A DNA stretch of 64,000 nt from Caccoplasma sp905210875. GTDB taxonomy: Bacteria > Bacteroidota > Bacteroidia > Bacteroidales > UBA11471. The stretch spans positions 558,001-622,000 of the forward strand of contig OZ007034.1 in the NCBI GenBank assembly GCA_963931635.1, in the 5' to 3' direction. Position 1 is the first letter of the stretch; each line of letters starts with the position of its first letter. The notes under the pieces are model-generated. The model saw only the letters and a program-made list of their open reading frames with translations. It ran no database searches and was not told the origin of the DNA. The position numbers and the translations under genes are program-made. Shown here piece after piece: positions 51,247 to 59,316 of the stretch.

Positions 51247-52611
51247 CTAATTTTTCAACCGGTCGGCCAACACATCGAGCGACAGCTGCTCCTGCTCGCC
51301 GGTAGCCATGTTCTTGACGGTTATCTCACCCGAGAGAATTTCGTTCTCACCGACAAGAGCCACATACGGAATCTTCTTGGCATCGGCATAGCCCATCTGT
51401 TTTTTCAGTTTTCCGGTCTCGGGATAGAGCTCGGCACGCACCCCCTGGGCACGCAGTCGGGCAATGTATTCGAGGCAGGCGTCGGCCTCCTTCTCGCCAA
51501 AGTTGACAAAAAGTATCTGTGTTGTCGTGAGCGAATCGGAGGGATAAAGGTCGAGCTGGTTGAGCACGTCGTAGATGCGGTCGGCACCGAAGGAGATACC
51601 CACACCCGAGAGTCCGGGCATTCCAAAGACTCCCGTAAGATTGTCGTAGCGTCCACCACCGGTAATGCTGCCGATGACCACGTCGAGCGCCTTCACCTCG
51701 ACGATGGCGCCGGTATAGTAGTTGAGACCGCGTGCCAAGGTGAGGTCTATTTCAAGAGCGGCACGCAGAGGCGACTTCTCGATGCGGTCGAGAATATACT
51801 CCAACTCTTCAATGCCTTTCATGCCGACTTCCGAAGTGGCCAGTTGTGAACGCAGGGTGGCCAGCTTGGAGCGGTTGTCGCCTTGCAGCAGAATGATGGG
51901 TTGCAACCGGGCCACGGCCTCTTGGTCGAGACCCTTCTCGCGCAGCTCGGCGTTCACATTGTCAAGGCCTATCTTGTCGAGCTTGTCGATGGCCACGGTA
52001 ATGTCGACGATTTTTTCGGAGGCCCCGATGATTTCGGCAATACCGCTGAGAATCTTGCGGTTGTTGAGTTTCACGGCCACCCGTATACCGAAGCGGGCAA
52101 AGACCTCATCGATAAGACGCAACAGTTCTACCTCATTGAGGAGCGAATCGGAGCCCACCACGTCGGCATCACACTGGAAAAACTCGCGGTAACGGCCCTT
52201 CTGCGGACGGTCGGCCCGCCACACGGGCTGTATCTGATAGCGTTTGAAGGGAAACGAGAGCTCGTTGCGGTGCATCACCACGAAACGGGCAAAGGGCACT
52301 GTCAGGTCATAGCGCAGCCCTTTCTCGCAAAGTTTCGACGCCAGGCGGGTTGTCTGACGGCCGGTCAACTCTTCATCGGAGAGGTCGGCGAGAAAGTCGC
52401 CCGAATTCAGCACCTTGAAGAGCAACTTGTCGCCTTCTTCGCCGTACTTGCCCATGAGGGTCGAGAGGTTTTCCATGGCAGGGGTTTCAATCTGCTGAAA
52501 ACCAAACAGGTGGAACACCTCGCGTATGGTATTGAAAATATAGTTGCGTTTCGCCATCTCTTCGGGCGAAAAGTCTCTGGTTCCTTTGGGTATGGAGGGT
52601 TTTGTTGCCAT
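51247..52611 (-). CDS. hisS: Histidyl-tRNA synthetase
   Basis: The ATG at 52611 gives 454 residues; the frame extends to 52731 but starts in a region with the promoter. Class II motifs are clear: [12 protein letters not shown] (7-18), motif 2 region [35 protein letters not shown] (about 113-140), histidine-specific [13 protein letters not shown] (about 286-298) and motif 3 [13 protein letters not shown]...[11 protein letters not shown]. The C-terminal anticodon domain (about 355-450) includes [21 protein letters not shown]. It charges tRNA-His. Minus-strand TATCTTTG (52639-52646) is the -7 element. Confidence 0.95.
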   Translation of the reverse strand: [454 protein letters not shown]

Positions 52612-52638
52612 TATTTTTTGATATGTAAGATGAATGTA

Positions 52639-52646
52639 CAAAGATA
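52639..52646 (-). promoter_or_regulatory. -7 promoter element of the hisS-GNAT operon
   Basis: CAAAGATA on the plus strand reads TATCTTTG on the minus strand, 28 bp upstream of the hisS ATG. No strong -33 partner is seen. Confidence 0.45.
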
Positions 52647-52784
52647 CGACATTCCGACGTTTTTCGGGTCTCGCCGGGCAGAAAGTTTTTGGTCGGGGAC
52701 AACATGTTGCGACACCGCTCCTGCGGCTCACAGCCGAAGCTCAACCACAGCCGTGGCAGCACAGGTGCGCACGGGAATCCCGCC

Positions 52785-53864
52785 TCAGCTTATCGTTACC
52801 TGCGTGGCACCGAAGCCATACTCCCTGAACGAGGCGTCCTGATACTCGTAGCTCTTGTATTTGCGTTGCAACTCTTCGAGAATGGCGCGACGCAGCACGC
52901 CGTCGCCCTTGCCGTGAATGAAGATGATTTTGCGGCCCTTCTCCCCCTTGTAACGGTCGAGTGTGTCGCGGAAGGTCTGCAACTGCAATTGCAACATATC
53001 GGCGTTGTTCATTCCGGCCGTGGTATCGACCAGTTCGTGTATATGCAGGTCGACCTCGACGGGCCCCTCCTTGGGCGCCTTGGGGCGGGAAACCTTGGCC
53101 GGTCGGGGCGGCGTGTTCTTCTCGTGCATAGCCTTTTCGAGCGCCTTGGCATCGACGGGAATCTCGGCCACAGGCAGGTCGCCCTCGACAAGAGGCAGCA
53201 CCCAGGCCTTTTCGTCAAAGAATTCGTTGGACCCGAAGGTGTGGAGCTTGTAAAACTTCACCGGGTCGATGCGCAGGAGTGCCGACACCGGCTCCTTGCA
53301 GGTATAGCTCTTGCCCCGCTTGTAGGCAAGGGCCTGCACCGACACACGGCCGAAACGGTTGACCGACTCCTGGCCGAACCGTTCGATACACACCTGCACG
53401 TTAGGCTCTATCGTGCCGCGTGCAGAGAGGTTCCACTCGCCCGTCTCGCCCGAGACGGCGTAGGTATAGTCGAGGTAATAGTTGCTGTCGTTGATGAGAT
53501 AGGTCTCAAAGGTCGTCGATCCCAGACGGCTGACGGTTTCGGGCACAAACGCCAGGTAGAGGCCGAGACGCTCGCCGGTGCGGGTCTCGACGAGCGGCAA
53601 CTCGGGCTCGTCATCGTCGTCGGGCGGCGCAACAAGCGCCGACTGCCTGACGGCACGGCGGGCCGCCTCCTGCTTGTCTACGGGTAGGGCACCATCGTCC
53701 TGCCGGCGTCCGCTCTCTATCACGACACACTCCTTGATGAGTACGGGGGTTTCAAACCCGTCTTCTTCCTCGACCAGCGCCACATCGCGGTCGACACGGC
53801 GCACGATGCCTCCGCCCACGGCGTTGAGGAAACGCACCTTATCTCCTACTTTTACCATAATCAT
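52785..53864 (-). CDS. DUF2027 and Smr domain protein
   Basis: The 359-residue protein (an ATG at 53858 is an equally good start) opens with VKVGDKVRFLNAVGGGIVRRVDRDVALVEEEDGFETPVL (about 4-42), the DUF2027 tudor-like N-terminus, and has a central beta-domain (about 95-230). Its C-terminal Smr domain (about 270-359) has VDLHIHELVD (about 272-281) and IIFIHGKGDGVLRRAILEEL (about 308-327). The H-G-K-G-x-G-x-L motif is that of Smr nucleases, such as the C-terminus of MutS2. MutS2's ATPase part is absent, so a nuclease or nucleic-acid-binding role is inferred. It diverges from queA. Confidence 0.85.
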   Translation of the reverse strand: MIMVKVGDKVRFLNAVGGGIVRRVDRDVALVEEEDGFETPVLIKECVVIESGRRQDDGALPVDKQEAARRAVRQSALVAPPDDDDEPELPLVETRTGERLGLYLAFVPETVSRLGSTTFETYLINDSNYYLDYTYAVSGETGEWNLSARGTIEPNVQVCIERFGQESVNRFGRVSVQALAYKRGKSYTCKEPVSALLRIDPVKFYKLHTFGSNEFFDEKAWVLPLVEGDLPVAEIPVDAKALEKAMHEKNTPPRPAKVSRPKAPKEGPVEVDLHIHELVDTTAGMNNADMLQLQLQTFRDTLDRYKGEKGRKIIFIHGKGDGVLRRAILEELQRKYKSYEYQDASFREYGFGATQVTIS

Positions 53865-53888
53865 TCCTATTTATCGTGCAAAGATGCT

Positions 53889-53896
53889 TATTTTTG
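53889..53896 (+). promoter_or_regulatory. -7 promoter element of the queA-queF operon
   Basis: TATTTTTG fits TAnnTTTG and lies 23 bp before the queA ATG, leaving a leader of about 15 nt. The divergent gene has CATCTTTG on the minus strand at 53878-53885, so the two promoters are nearly back to back. Confidence 0.45.
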
Positions 53897-53918
53897 CAGA
53901 GATATTCAATACCTGATT

Positions 53919-55157
53919 ATGCAAAAACCACAAGATATCCGCATCGACGACTACGACTACCCGTTGCCCGACGAACGAATAGCCAAATATCCCCTCGCCC
54001 GTCGCGACGCCTCGAAACTGCTGCTTTACTGCGGCGGAGAAATATCGGAGTCGACATTCAGCCACCTGCCCGAATGGCTGCCGACCGACGCTCTGCTCGT
54101 GTGCAACAACACCCGTGTCATACAGGCGCGGCTCCACTTCCGTAAAGAAACGGGCGCCCTCATCGAGATATTCTGCCTCGAACCGCTCGACCCCTGCGAC
54201 TACCTGATGTCGTTCCAGACGACCGGCCGCTGCGTGTGGCGCTGCCTGGTGGGCAACCTGCGCAAGTGGAAACAAGGCCCTCTCTCCCGCACGTTACGGG
54301 TCGAAGGCCGCGACATCACCCTGCGGGCCGAACGGATAGACCACACCGACAGCGAAAGCCACGAAATCGCCTTTTCCTGGGACGACGCCGGCACCACCTT
54401 TGCCTCGCTGCTCGAAGCCTTCGGCGAGCTACCCATTCCGCCCTATCTCAACCGGGAGAGCGAAGAGAGCGACAAGGTTACCTACCAGACGGTCTATTCG
54501 CGCATCGAAGGCTCGGTGGCCGCCCCCACGGCCGGCCTGCACTTCACCCCCGAAGTCTTCGCCGCCTTGCAGGAGAGAGACATTCCCCGTCTGGAACTCA
54601 CCCTGCATGTGGGAGCCGGCACCTTCAAGCCGGTGAAGAGCGACACCATTGCCGGCCACGCCATGCACACCGAGTACATCTCGGTATCGCGTGAGACCCT
54701 CCTTGCGCTGGCCACTACCACACGACGGGTCATCGCCGTAGGCACCACCTCGGTGCGTACACTAGAAAGCCTCTACTACATGGGGCGCACCCTCGTACAA
54801 CACCCCAAAGCCACTGCCGAACAGCTTGTCGTCGAACAGTGGCAGCCCTACGACGGCACACCCGACATTCCCGCCCGCGAGGCGCTGCTTGCTCTCATCG
54901 ACTACCTCGATCGCAACCGGCTCGACCGCCTCGTATCGGCTACTCGCATCATCATCGTGCCCGGATACCGCTGGCACATTGTGCAGGGCCTCATCACCAA
55001 CTTTCATCAGCCCCGCAGCACCCTGCTGCTGCTCGTCTCGGCACTTATCGGCGACCGCTGGCGAGAGGTCTACGACTATGCCCTGGGACACGGCTTCCGC
55101 TTTCTCAGCTACGGCGACAGCTCGCTACTTTTACCTTCTGATCCTGCCAAACCATGA
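53919..55157 (+). CDS. queA: S-adenosylmethionine:tRNA ribosyltransferase-isomerase
   Basis: The 412-residue protein has the QueA signatures IDDYDYPLPDERIAKYPLARRDASKLL (about 6-32), NNTRVIQARLHF (about 67-78), the segment YQTVYSRIEGSVAAPTAGLHFT (about 189-210), LHVGAGTFKPVKSD (about 229-242) and LITNFHQPRSTLLLLVSALIG (about 362-382). It transfers the ribosyl part of SAM to preQ1 at tRNA position 34, giving epoxyqueuosine. Length is at the upper end for the family (E. coli 356), as in other Bacteroidetes. Its stop codon overlaps the queF ATG (ATGA), so the two are translationally coupled. Confidence 0.95.
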   Translation: MQKPQDIRIDDYDYPLPDERIAKYPLARRDASKLLLYCGGEISESTFSHLPEWLPTDALLVCNNTRVIQARLHFRKETGALIEIFCLEPLDPCDYLMSFQTTGRCVWRCLVGNLRKWKQGPLSRTLRVEGRDITLRAERIDHTDSESHEIAFSWDDAGTTFASLLEAFGELPIPPYLNRESEESDKVTYQTVYSRIEGSVAAPTAGLHFTPEVFAALQERDIPRLELTLHVGAGTFKPVKSDTIAGHAMHTEYISVSRETLLALATTTRRVIAVGTTSVRTLESLYYMGRTLVQHPKATAEQLVVEQWQPYDGTPDIPAREALLALIDYLDRNRLDRLVSATRIIIVPGYRWHIVQGLITNFHQPRSTLLLLVSALIGDRWREVYDYALGHGFRFLSYGDSSLLLPSDPAKP

Positions 55158-56068
55158 CAACCGAAACTCCTCAACACGTTCTGGGCCGTCAAGTGGCCTA
55201 CCCCGACCATTATGCACCCGAGATACTGGTGCGGGTCGACCGGGCCGGCAACCGCGAGGCCCACGCCATCGACACCCACAACCTGCCCTTCACCGGCTAT
55301 GACCTGTGGAATGCCTACGAAGTGAGCGCCCTCACCCGCAACGGCGCTCCTGTCAACCTCATCATGCGGCTGCGCTATCCCTGTGAAAGCCGCTATATTG
55401 TCGAGAGCAAGTCGCTGAAACTCTACCTCAACGCCTTTAACATGACCCGCCTCGATGCTACCCCCGACGAGGTAGCCTGCACCGTGGCCCGTACAGTGGA
55501 GCGCGACCTCTCGGCGCTGCTCGAAACCCGTGTCGAAGCTATTGTCGAGACACCCCGCCGGGCAGCAGCCCACACGCTGACATCGCCGGAAGCCCCCGAC
55601 TCTGCCCCCACTGCGTGGGCCTGCTGGGACGCCAACGACCTGAGCGCCGCCCCACTCACCGCCTACAAGGAGGAACCGGCCCTGCTGCACGACGACGGTG
55701 CCGGATACGGTGTGCTGCAAGGCATGACCGACCTGCTGCGCAGCCGCTGCAAAATCACCTCACAACCCGACTGGGGCGACCTCTACCTCTATATGCGGGG
55801 CAACCGCCGGCCCTCGGTCGACTCGCTGCTGCGCTACATCGTCTCGTTCCGCGACGAGAACCACTTCCACGAAGAGGTGGTAGAGATGATATATCACACT
55901 CTGTGGACAAGGTTTGCCCCCGAAGAGCTGCTGGTCATGGCCTTCTACGCACGCCGGGGTGGCATCGACATCAACCCGGCACGGGCCAGCCACACCGAAC
56001 TGCTGACCCGCTTCTGTCCACACATCACGGCATTTGAGCATATTGCCGTAAAGACTCCCCGGCAATAA
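55154..56068 (+). CDS. queF: NADPH-dependent 7-cyano-7-deazaguanine reductase
   Basis: The 304-residue protein is the bimodular (YqcD-type) QueF: N-terminal module with the QueF motif ESKSLKLYLNAFN (about 87-99) and C-terminal module with CKITSQPDWGDLYL (about 199-212), in which the cysteine is the catalytic nucleophile, and NHFHEEVVEMIYHTLW (about 236-251) with the substrate glutamate. It reduces the nitrile of preQ0 to the amine preQ1, the substrate of QueA encoded just upstream. Some residues before 30 differ from typical YqcD. The gene order queA-queF places two consecutive queuosine steps on one transcript. Confidence 0.93.
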   Translation: MTTETPQHVLGRQVAYPDHYAPEILVRVDRAGNREAHAIDTHNLPFTGYDLWNAYEVSALTRNGAPVNLIMRLRYPCESRYIVESKSLKLYLNAFNMTRLDATPDEVACTVARTVERDLSALLETRVEAIVETPRRAAAHTLTSPEAPDSAPTAWACWDANDLSAAPLTAYKEEPALLHDDGAGYGVLQGMTDLLRSRCKITSQPDWGDLYLYMRGNRRPSVDSLLRYIVSFRDENHFHEEVVEMIYHTLWTRFAPEELLVMAFYARRGGIDINPARASHTELLTRFCPHITAFEHIAVKTPRQ

Positions 56069-56109
56069 CCGTAACCACAGAGTCCAGTCATATCCCGTCA
56101 GCTTCACAC

Positions 56110-56146
56110 AAAAGGGCCGTGTCAAACGATTTGACACGGCCCTTTT
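56110..56146. terminator. Intrinsic terminator after queF
   Basis: A 17-bp perfect stem (56110-56126 with 56130-56146), CGA loop and A/T flanks end the queA-queF transcript. Confidence 0.88.
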
Positions 56147-56301
56147 GTCAACCAGGAACAAGCCTCGCCGGCATGGCTACCCAGGTAGAAAGCCTAACGG
56201 CGACCAAGTGCCTATGTCGTGTGGCGTGTACCCGGCACCGGTTCAGGGTCGAGAAGATATACCATCGGCCTCGGATAGAGAAACTGTCTCCATGCTACCA
56301 A
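56147..56301. other. Intergenic stretch without recognised content
   Basis: The 155 bp between two terminators contain no convincing gene or promoter. Short frames on both strands lack family resemblance. Confidence 0.5.
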
Positions 56302-56343
56302 ATCCATAAAAAACAAGTTGGGCACGAAATTCCGTGCCCAACC
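56302..56343 (-). terminator. Intrinsic terminator of beta-helix gene 1
   Basis: On the minus strand a 10-bp stem (56334-56343 with 56318-56327), with further A-T pairs in the loop, is followed by TTGTTTTTTAT. It lies about 60 bp past the stop codon. Confidence 0.8.
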
Positions 56344-56401
56344 ATTTCATATGACCACTCGTTCCGACTCAGAGTCGCATCGGAACCGGCAGACATAATG
56401 T

Positions 56402-58729
56402 TTAGTAAACTACCGATTTAGCCTCTTTACCGGCTTTAATGTAGTATACACCGTGGGCGGGCAAAGTAATCGTGGCAGAACCGTTGATTACAGCTTCAGA
56501 TGCAAGCAACGAACCGTTGGCAGCATAGAGTTCTACCGTAGCAGCGTCGGCATTACTTACCGTTACCTGATCGCCATTTTGTGCCACAACAAGAGCGGTA
56601 ACTTCGGCTTGAGCCTCTTCGATGGCAGAACCACCGGCCTCGGCCACAACCTTGATATTACCAATGAACTGATAGGTGTAGTATTGTCTGTCGTCGGTCT
56701 GGTTCATACCCGGGCCCAGGATAGGAGATTCGGTATCGCCAATCCAGCGTACATACACAACATCCTGGTTCTCGGCAGCAGCAGGCAGGGTAGCAACAGC
56801 GTCGCGCCAGCAGTCGGCCACAGAGTCGATAGATACGGTGGTAAGGGTGTTCCAATTGGTCTTATCGAGCGAGTATTCCATCTTCGTGGTCTTGTGCATA
56901 CGAGCCTCGGCCAAGAGAGAAGCCGATACGGTAACGCCGGTCATACCCTTGGTTGAGAACTTGATGTAAGCATAAGCAGGATTTGCACAGCAAGCTTTGG
57001 AGAGCTCTTCCTTATAATCGGGAGCAGCCTCTTCTTGCTCTACGGTAGCTGAGTCGAGACGGCTACGCAGCACGGCAGCCATGAAAAGAGCGTTTTCGTC
57101 GGTACCGTAGTGAGGATAGGTCTTGTTGTTACGGGTCTCACAGAAGGTCGTATCCTGATAAGTGGCACCGTCGGCCGAAGACTCTACCATCATCATACCG
57201 AACTCGCCGGGATTGTTTACGGGGTCGGCAGCATGGTTGGCTGCAAACGGCATAGTGAGGTTCTTGGTGCTACCATCGCGGAGCTGGCAGAAATCCCAGA
57301 ACAATTCATAGTTTTGCGAAACAACGTTGGCTGTCAGGTTAAGATCGCCGGTAAGGGTGATAGTACGGTTCATATCCATCACACCATCGCTCCAACCCAT
57401 AAAGGTGTTGAGACCATCGTGAAGGTCGATTTCTACAGTAATTTCATCGCCTACGAAATAGACGTTTTTCTTGGGCTGAACATTGACGGATGCTGTGGTA
57501 GAGCCTCCTTCGATGGTAACATTGACAGCAGCCTTGACAGGGAATTCATCGACATACCACTCACCTGCTCCGAGATAGGTGGGATTTCCTTCTGCATCGA
57601 CGCCGGCGGTATAAGCCTTACTGGTTTTCAACAGTGAAAAGTCTTTGTTGTATCTGTCATAGAAATCGTCCCAAGCCAGCTCTACATCGGCCATCGTGTA
57701 GTTATTTGTCGTATCGGCAAGAAGCCAGGTATAATTGCCTTCATCGTCTTTGTTGTTTCCTGCAATCCAGGGCTTAAAACCTTCAATCACATTGTTGGAA
57801 GCATAGATACTACCATAGGCACACGAAATAATGGTGGGAGAGTCGGTCTTTTCGAGGTTCAAATCATCGACATAGTCGGGATAGAGGAAGAGGTTGTTGT
57901 TGATGTAAAACTCCGAACCCATTCCCATATAGTCTCCTACATTGATCACGCTGAAAGCTCCATTTCCTACATACGACCCGGCTACTATCACAGTATTGTT
58001 TTCGAATGTCACATATCCGTCGGCTCGGCCTGTTTCATCGGTAATATAGTTCATCGTAAAGATAGATTTCAAGTAAGGCAGGTCATAGAAGGTATTATTG
58101 CGGAATACCACCTCGATGGGTACTTGACCAAAGTAGATGCACGGCCAACGGTTGCCAGAAGTCACGTTATTGTTGTAAACACGACAGCCACTCATCTCGA
58201 AATAGTTGATGGTACCCATGGCCTCGTAATTTCCGTTTTCGTCAGTTGCAGGCACCGAACGGTAGAAGGTTCGGGGATAATTGGAAAGATCACAGTTGCG
58301 GAGAACCAATGAGTCAATATCGCATTTACAATTTGACCACATAATTATTTGCCCCGAAGAGGCCTGGTTTCCACTGGAATATTGAAGATTTACATTCTCA
58401 AAATAGAGACCGAGGTCGCTGTTGGGCTCAGTATCAGATTCGGTCGACCAACGCAATTGAAGGATTGGCTTAAAATTAGTAGGCATACCGATAATCCACA
58501 ACTTACCGGCAGTAGGTACATTTTTATAGGTACCCGTACCTGTAGAGATAATCACATCGGGGCTCTCGGGATTCACAAAAATAGTATCTCTGGCCCCAAA
58601 CTTACGACCGATTTGTCCCAACGCCGACGTAAATTCAGCAGATGTAGTTGCTATCCAACTATCGGCAACAGCCTGGTAAGATAGCACTGTTGCCATAAAA
58701 GCAGCAGCAAGTGTAATAATTTTTCTCAT
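56402..58729 (-). CDS. Secreted beta-helix protein 1 with C-terminal sorting-like domain
   Basis: The 775-residue protein has a signal peptide (MRKIITLAAAFMATVLSYQAVA), a right-handed beta-helix-like region (about 60-330; repeated N-N and short strands such as VVFRNNTFYDLPYLKSIF and VTFENNTVIV, as in DUF4957/DUF5123 or pectate-lyase-like proteins), and a divergent InlB B-repeat-like domain (about 393-465, GDEITVEIDLHDGLNTFMGWSDG). A galactose-binding-like domain (about 585-695, MEYSLDKTNWNTLTTVSI) and a last 77 residues resembling a type IX sorting domain (VELYAANGSLLAS...GVYYIKAGKEAKSVV) follow. No catalytic triad recognised. Paralog of the gene at 59317-61647. Confidence 0.75.
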   Translation of the reverse strand: MRKIITLAAAFMATVLSYQAVADSWIATTSAEFTSALGQIGRKFGARDTIFVNPESPDVIISTGTGTYKNVPTAGKLWIIGMPTNFKPILQLRWSTESDTEPNSDLGLYFENVNLQYSSGNQASSGQIIMWSNCKCDIDSLVLRNCDLSNYPRTFYRSVPATDENGNYEAMGTINYFEMSGCRVYNNNVTSGNRWPCIYFGQVPIEVVFRNNTFYDLPYLKSIFTMNYITDETGRADGYVTFENNTVIVAGSYVGNGAFSVINVGDYMGMGSEFYINNNLFLYPDYVDDLNLEKTDSPTIISCAYGSIYASNNVIEGFKPWIAGNNKDDEGNYTWLLADTTNNYTMADVELAWDDFYDRYNKDFSLLKTSKAYTAGVDAEGNPTYLGAGEWYVDEFPVKAAVNVTIEGGSTTASVNVQPKKNVYFVGDEITVEIDLHDGLNTFMGWSDGVMDMNRTITLTGDLNLTANVVSQNYELFWDFCQLRDGSTKNLTMPFAANHAADPVNNPGEFGMMMVESSADGATYQDTTFCETRNNKTYPHYGTDENALFMAAVLRSRLDSATVEQEEAAPDYKEELSKACCANPAYAYIKFSTKGMTGVTVSASLLAEARMHKTTKMEYSLDKTNWNTLTTVSIDSVADCWRDAVATLPAAAENQDVVYVRWIGDTESPILGPGMNQTDDRQYYTYQFIGNIKVVAEAGGSAIEEAQAEVTALVVAQNGDQVTVSNADAATVELYAANGSLLASEAVINGSATITLPAHGVYYIKAGKEAKSVVY

Positions 58730-58769
58730 AATACTAACATTTTTTGGATTAAAGGTTGATTGTAGCTAT

Positions 58770-59135
58770 ATCTTTCCTATCAGAGTTATTTTCAATGATT
58801 TATACTCGATTGATGGAGGCTTTCTATATGTGTTTTTCTATCAGAGCTATGGATTTTAGTGGTTTGCGCCGCTGGGACGCCGTGTTATATTATCTTTTCT
58901 ATCAGAGTTACTTTCAATGATTTATACCCGATTGATGGGGTTGCTACATGTTTTCTATCAGAGCTGTGTATTTTAGTGGTTTGCGCCGCTGGGACAGCGT
59001 GTTTATATTATCTTTTCTATCAGATTTACTTTCAATGATTTACATCAGATTGATGGGGTTGCTATATGTTTTTCTATCAGAGCTGTGAATTTTAGTGGTT
59101 TGCGTCAATGAGACGTCGTATTTTATTCTATCAGA
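58770..59135 (-). repeat. Three tandem copies of a two-part repeat of about 120 bp
   Basis: CTATCAGA occurs at 58777, 58838, 58899, 58955, 59017, 59074 and 59128. It opens alternating half-units: A (CTATCAGAGTTACTTTCAAT then GATTTATA..GATTGATGGGG) and B (CTATCAGAGCTGTGTATTTT then AGTGGTTTGCGCCGCTGGGA). Three A-B units run from 58777 to 59127, each 111-122 bp, with point changes and small indels; the third B half is most diverged. The array lies downstream of a predicted promoter (59181-59211, minus) and upstream of the beta-helix gene 1 start, so it is likely transcribed as its 5' leader. Confidence 0.85.
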
Positions 59136-59180
59136 CTTTCTCCTATGTATATTCAATTAGAGCATATTCTTCTTATTTCC

Positions 59181-59211
59181 CAAAGATAAGAAATTTCTAA
59201 AAACTTGACAA
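59181..59211 (-). promoter_or_regulatory. Promoter of beta-helix gene 1
   Basis: On the minus strand TTG (59209-59211) and TATCTTTG (59181-59188) are 20 bp apart, a near-perfect match to consensus. It lies between the terminator of gene 2 and the tandem array, implying a leader of about 445 nt for gene 1. Confidence 0.6.
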
Positions 59212-59235
59212 CAAAAAATCAATTTTTTTTATTGA

Positions 59236-59274
59236 AAAAACAAGTCTGGTACAGAAATCTGTACCAAGACTTGT
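59236..59274 (-). terminator. Intrinsic terminator of beta-helix gene 2
   Basis: A stem of about 15 bp with one bulge (59240-59255 with 59258-59274) is followed on the minus strand by TTTTTTCAATAAAAA. It separates the two paralogs into independent transcripts. Confidence 0.8.
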
Positions 59275-59316
59275 TTTAGAGTTACTCGTACGGCACAAAC
59301 CGCATTGAGTTATTTA

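Noticed and set aside
52612..52731. 40-residue N-terminal extension of HisS
   Set aside because: It overlaps the -7 promoter element and precedes the conserved start [14 protein letters not shown].
58770..59135. Possible CRISPR array (short motif CTATCAGA at intervals of 54-62 bp)
   Set aside because: The sequences between the motifs are themselves repeated in alternation, so they are not spacers; the shared core is only 8 bp and there are no cas genes.
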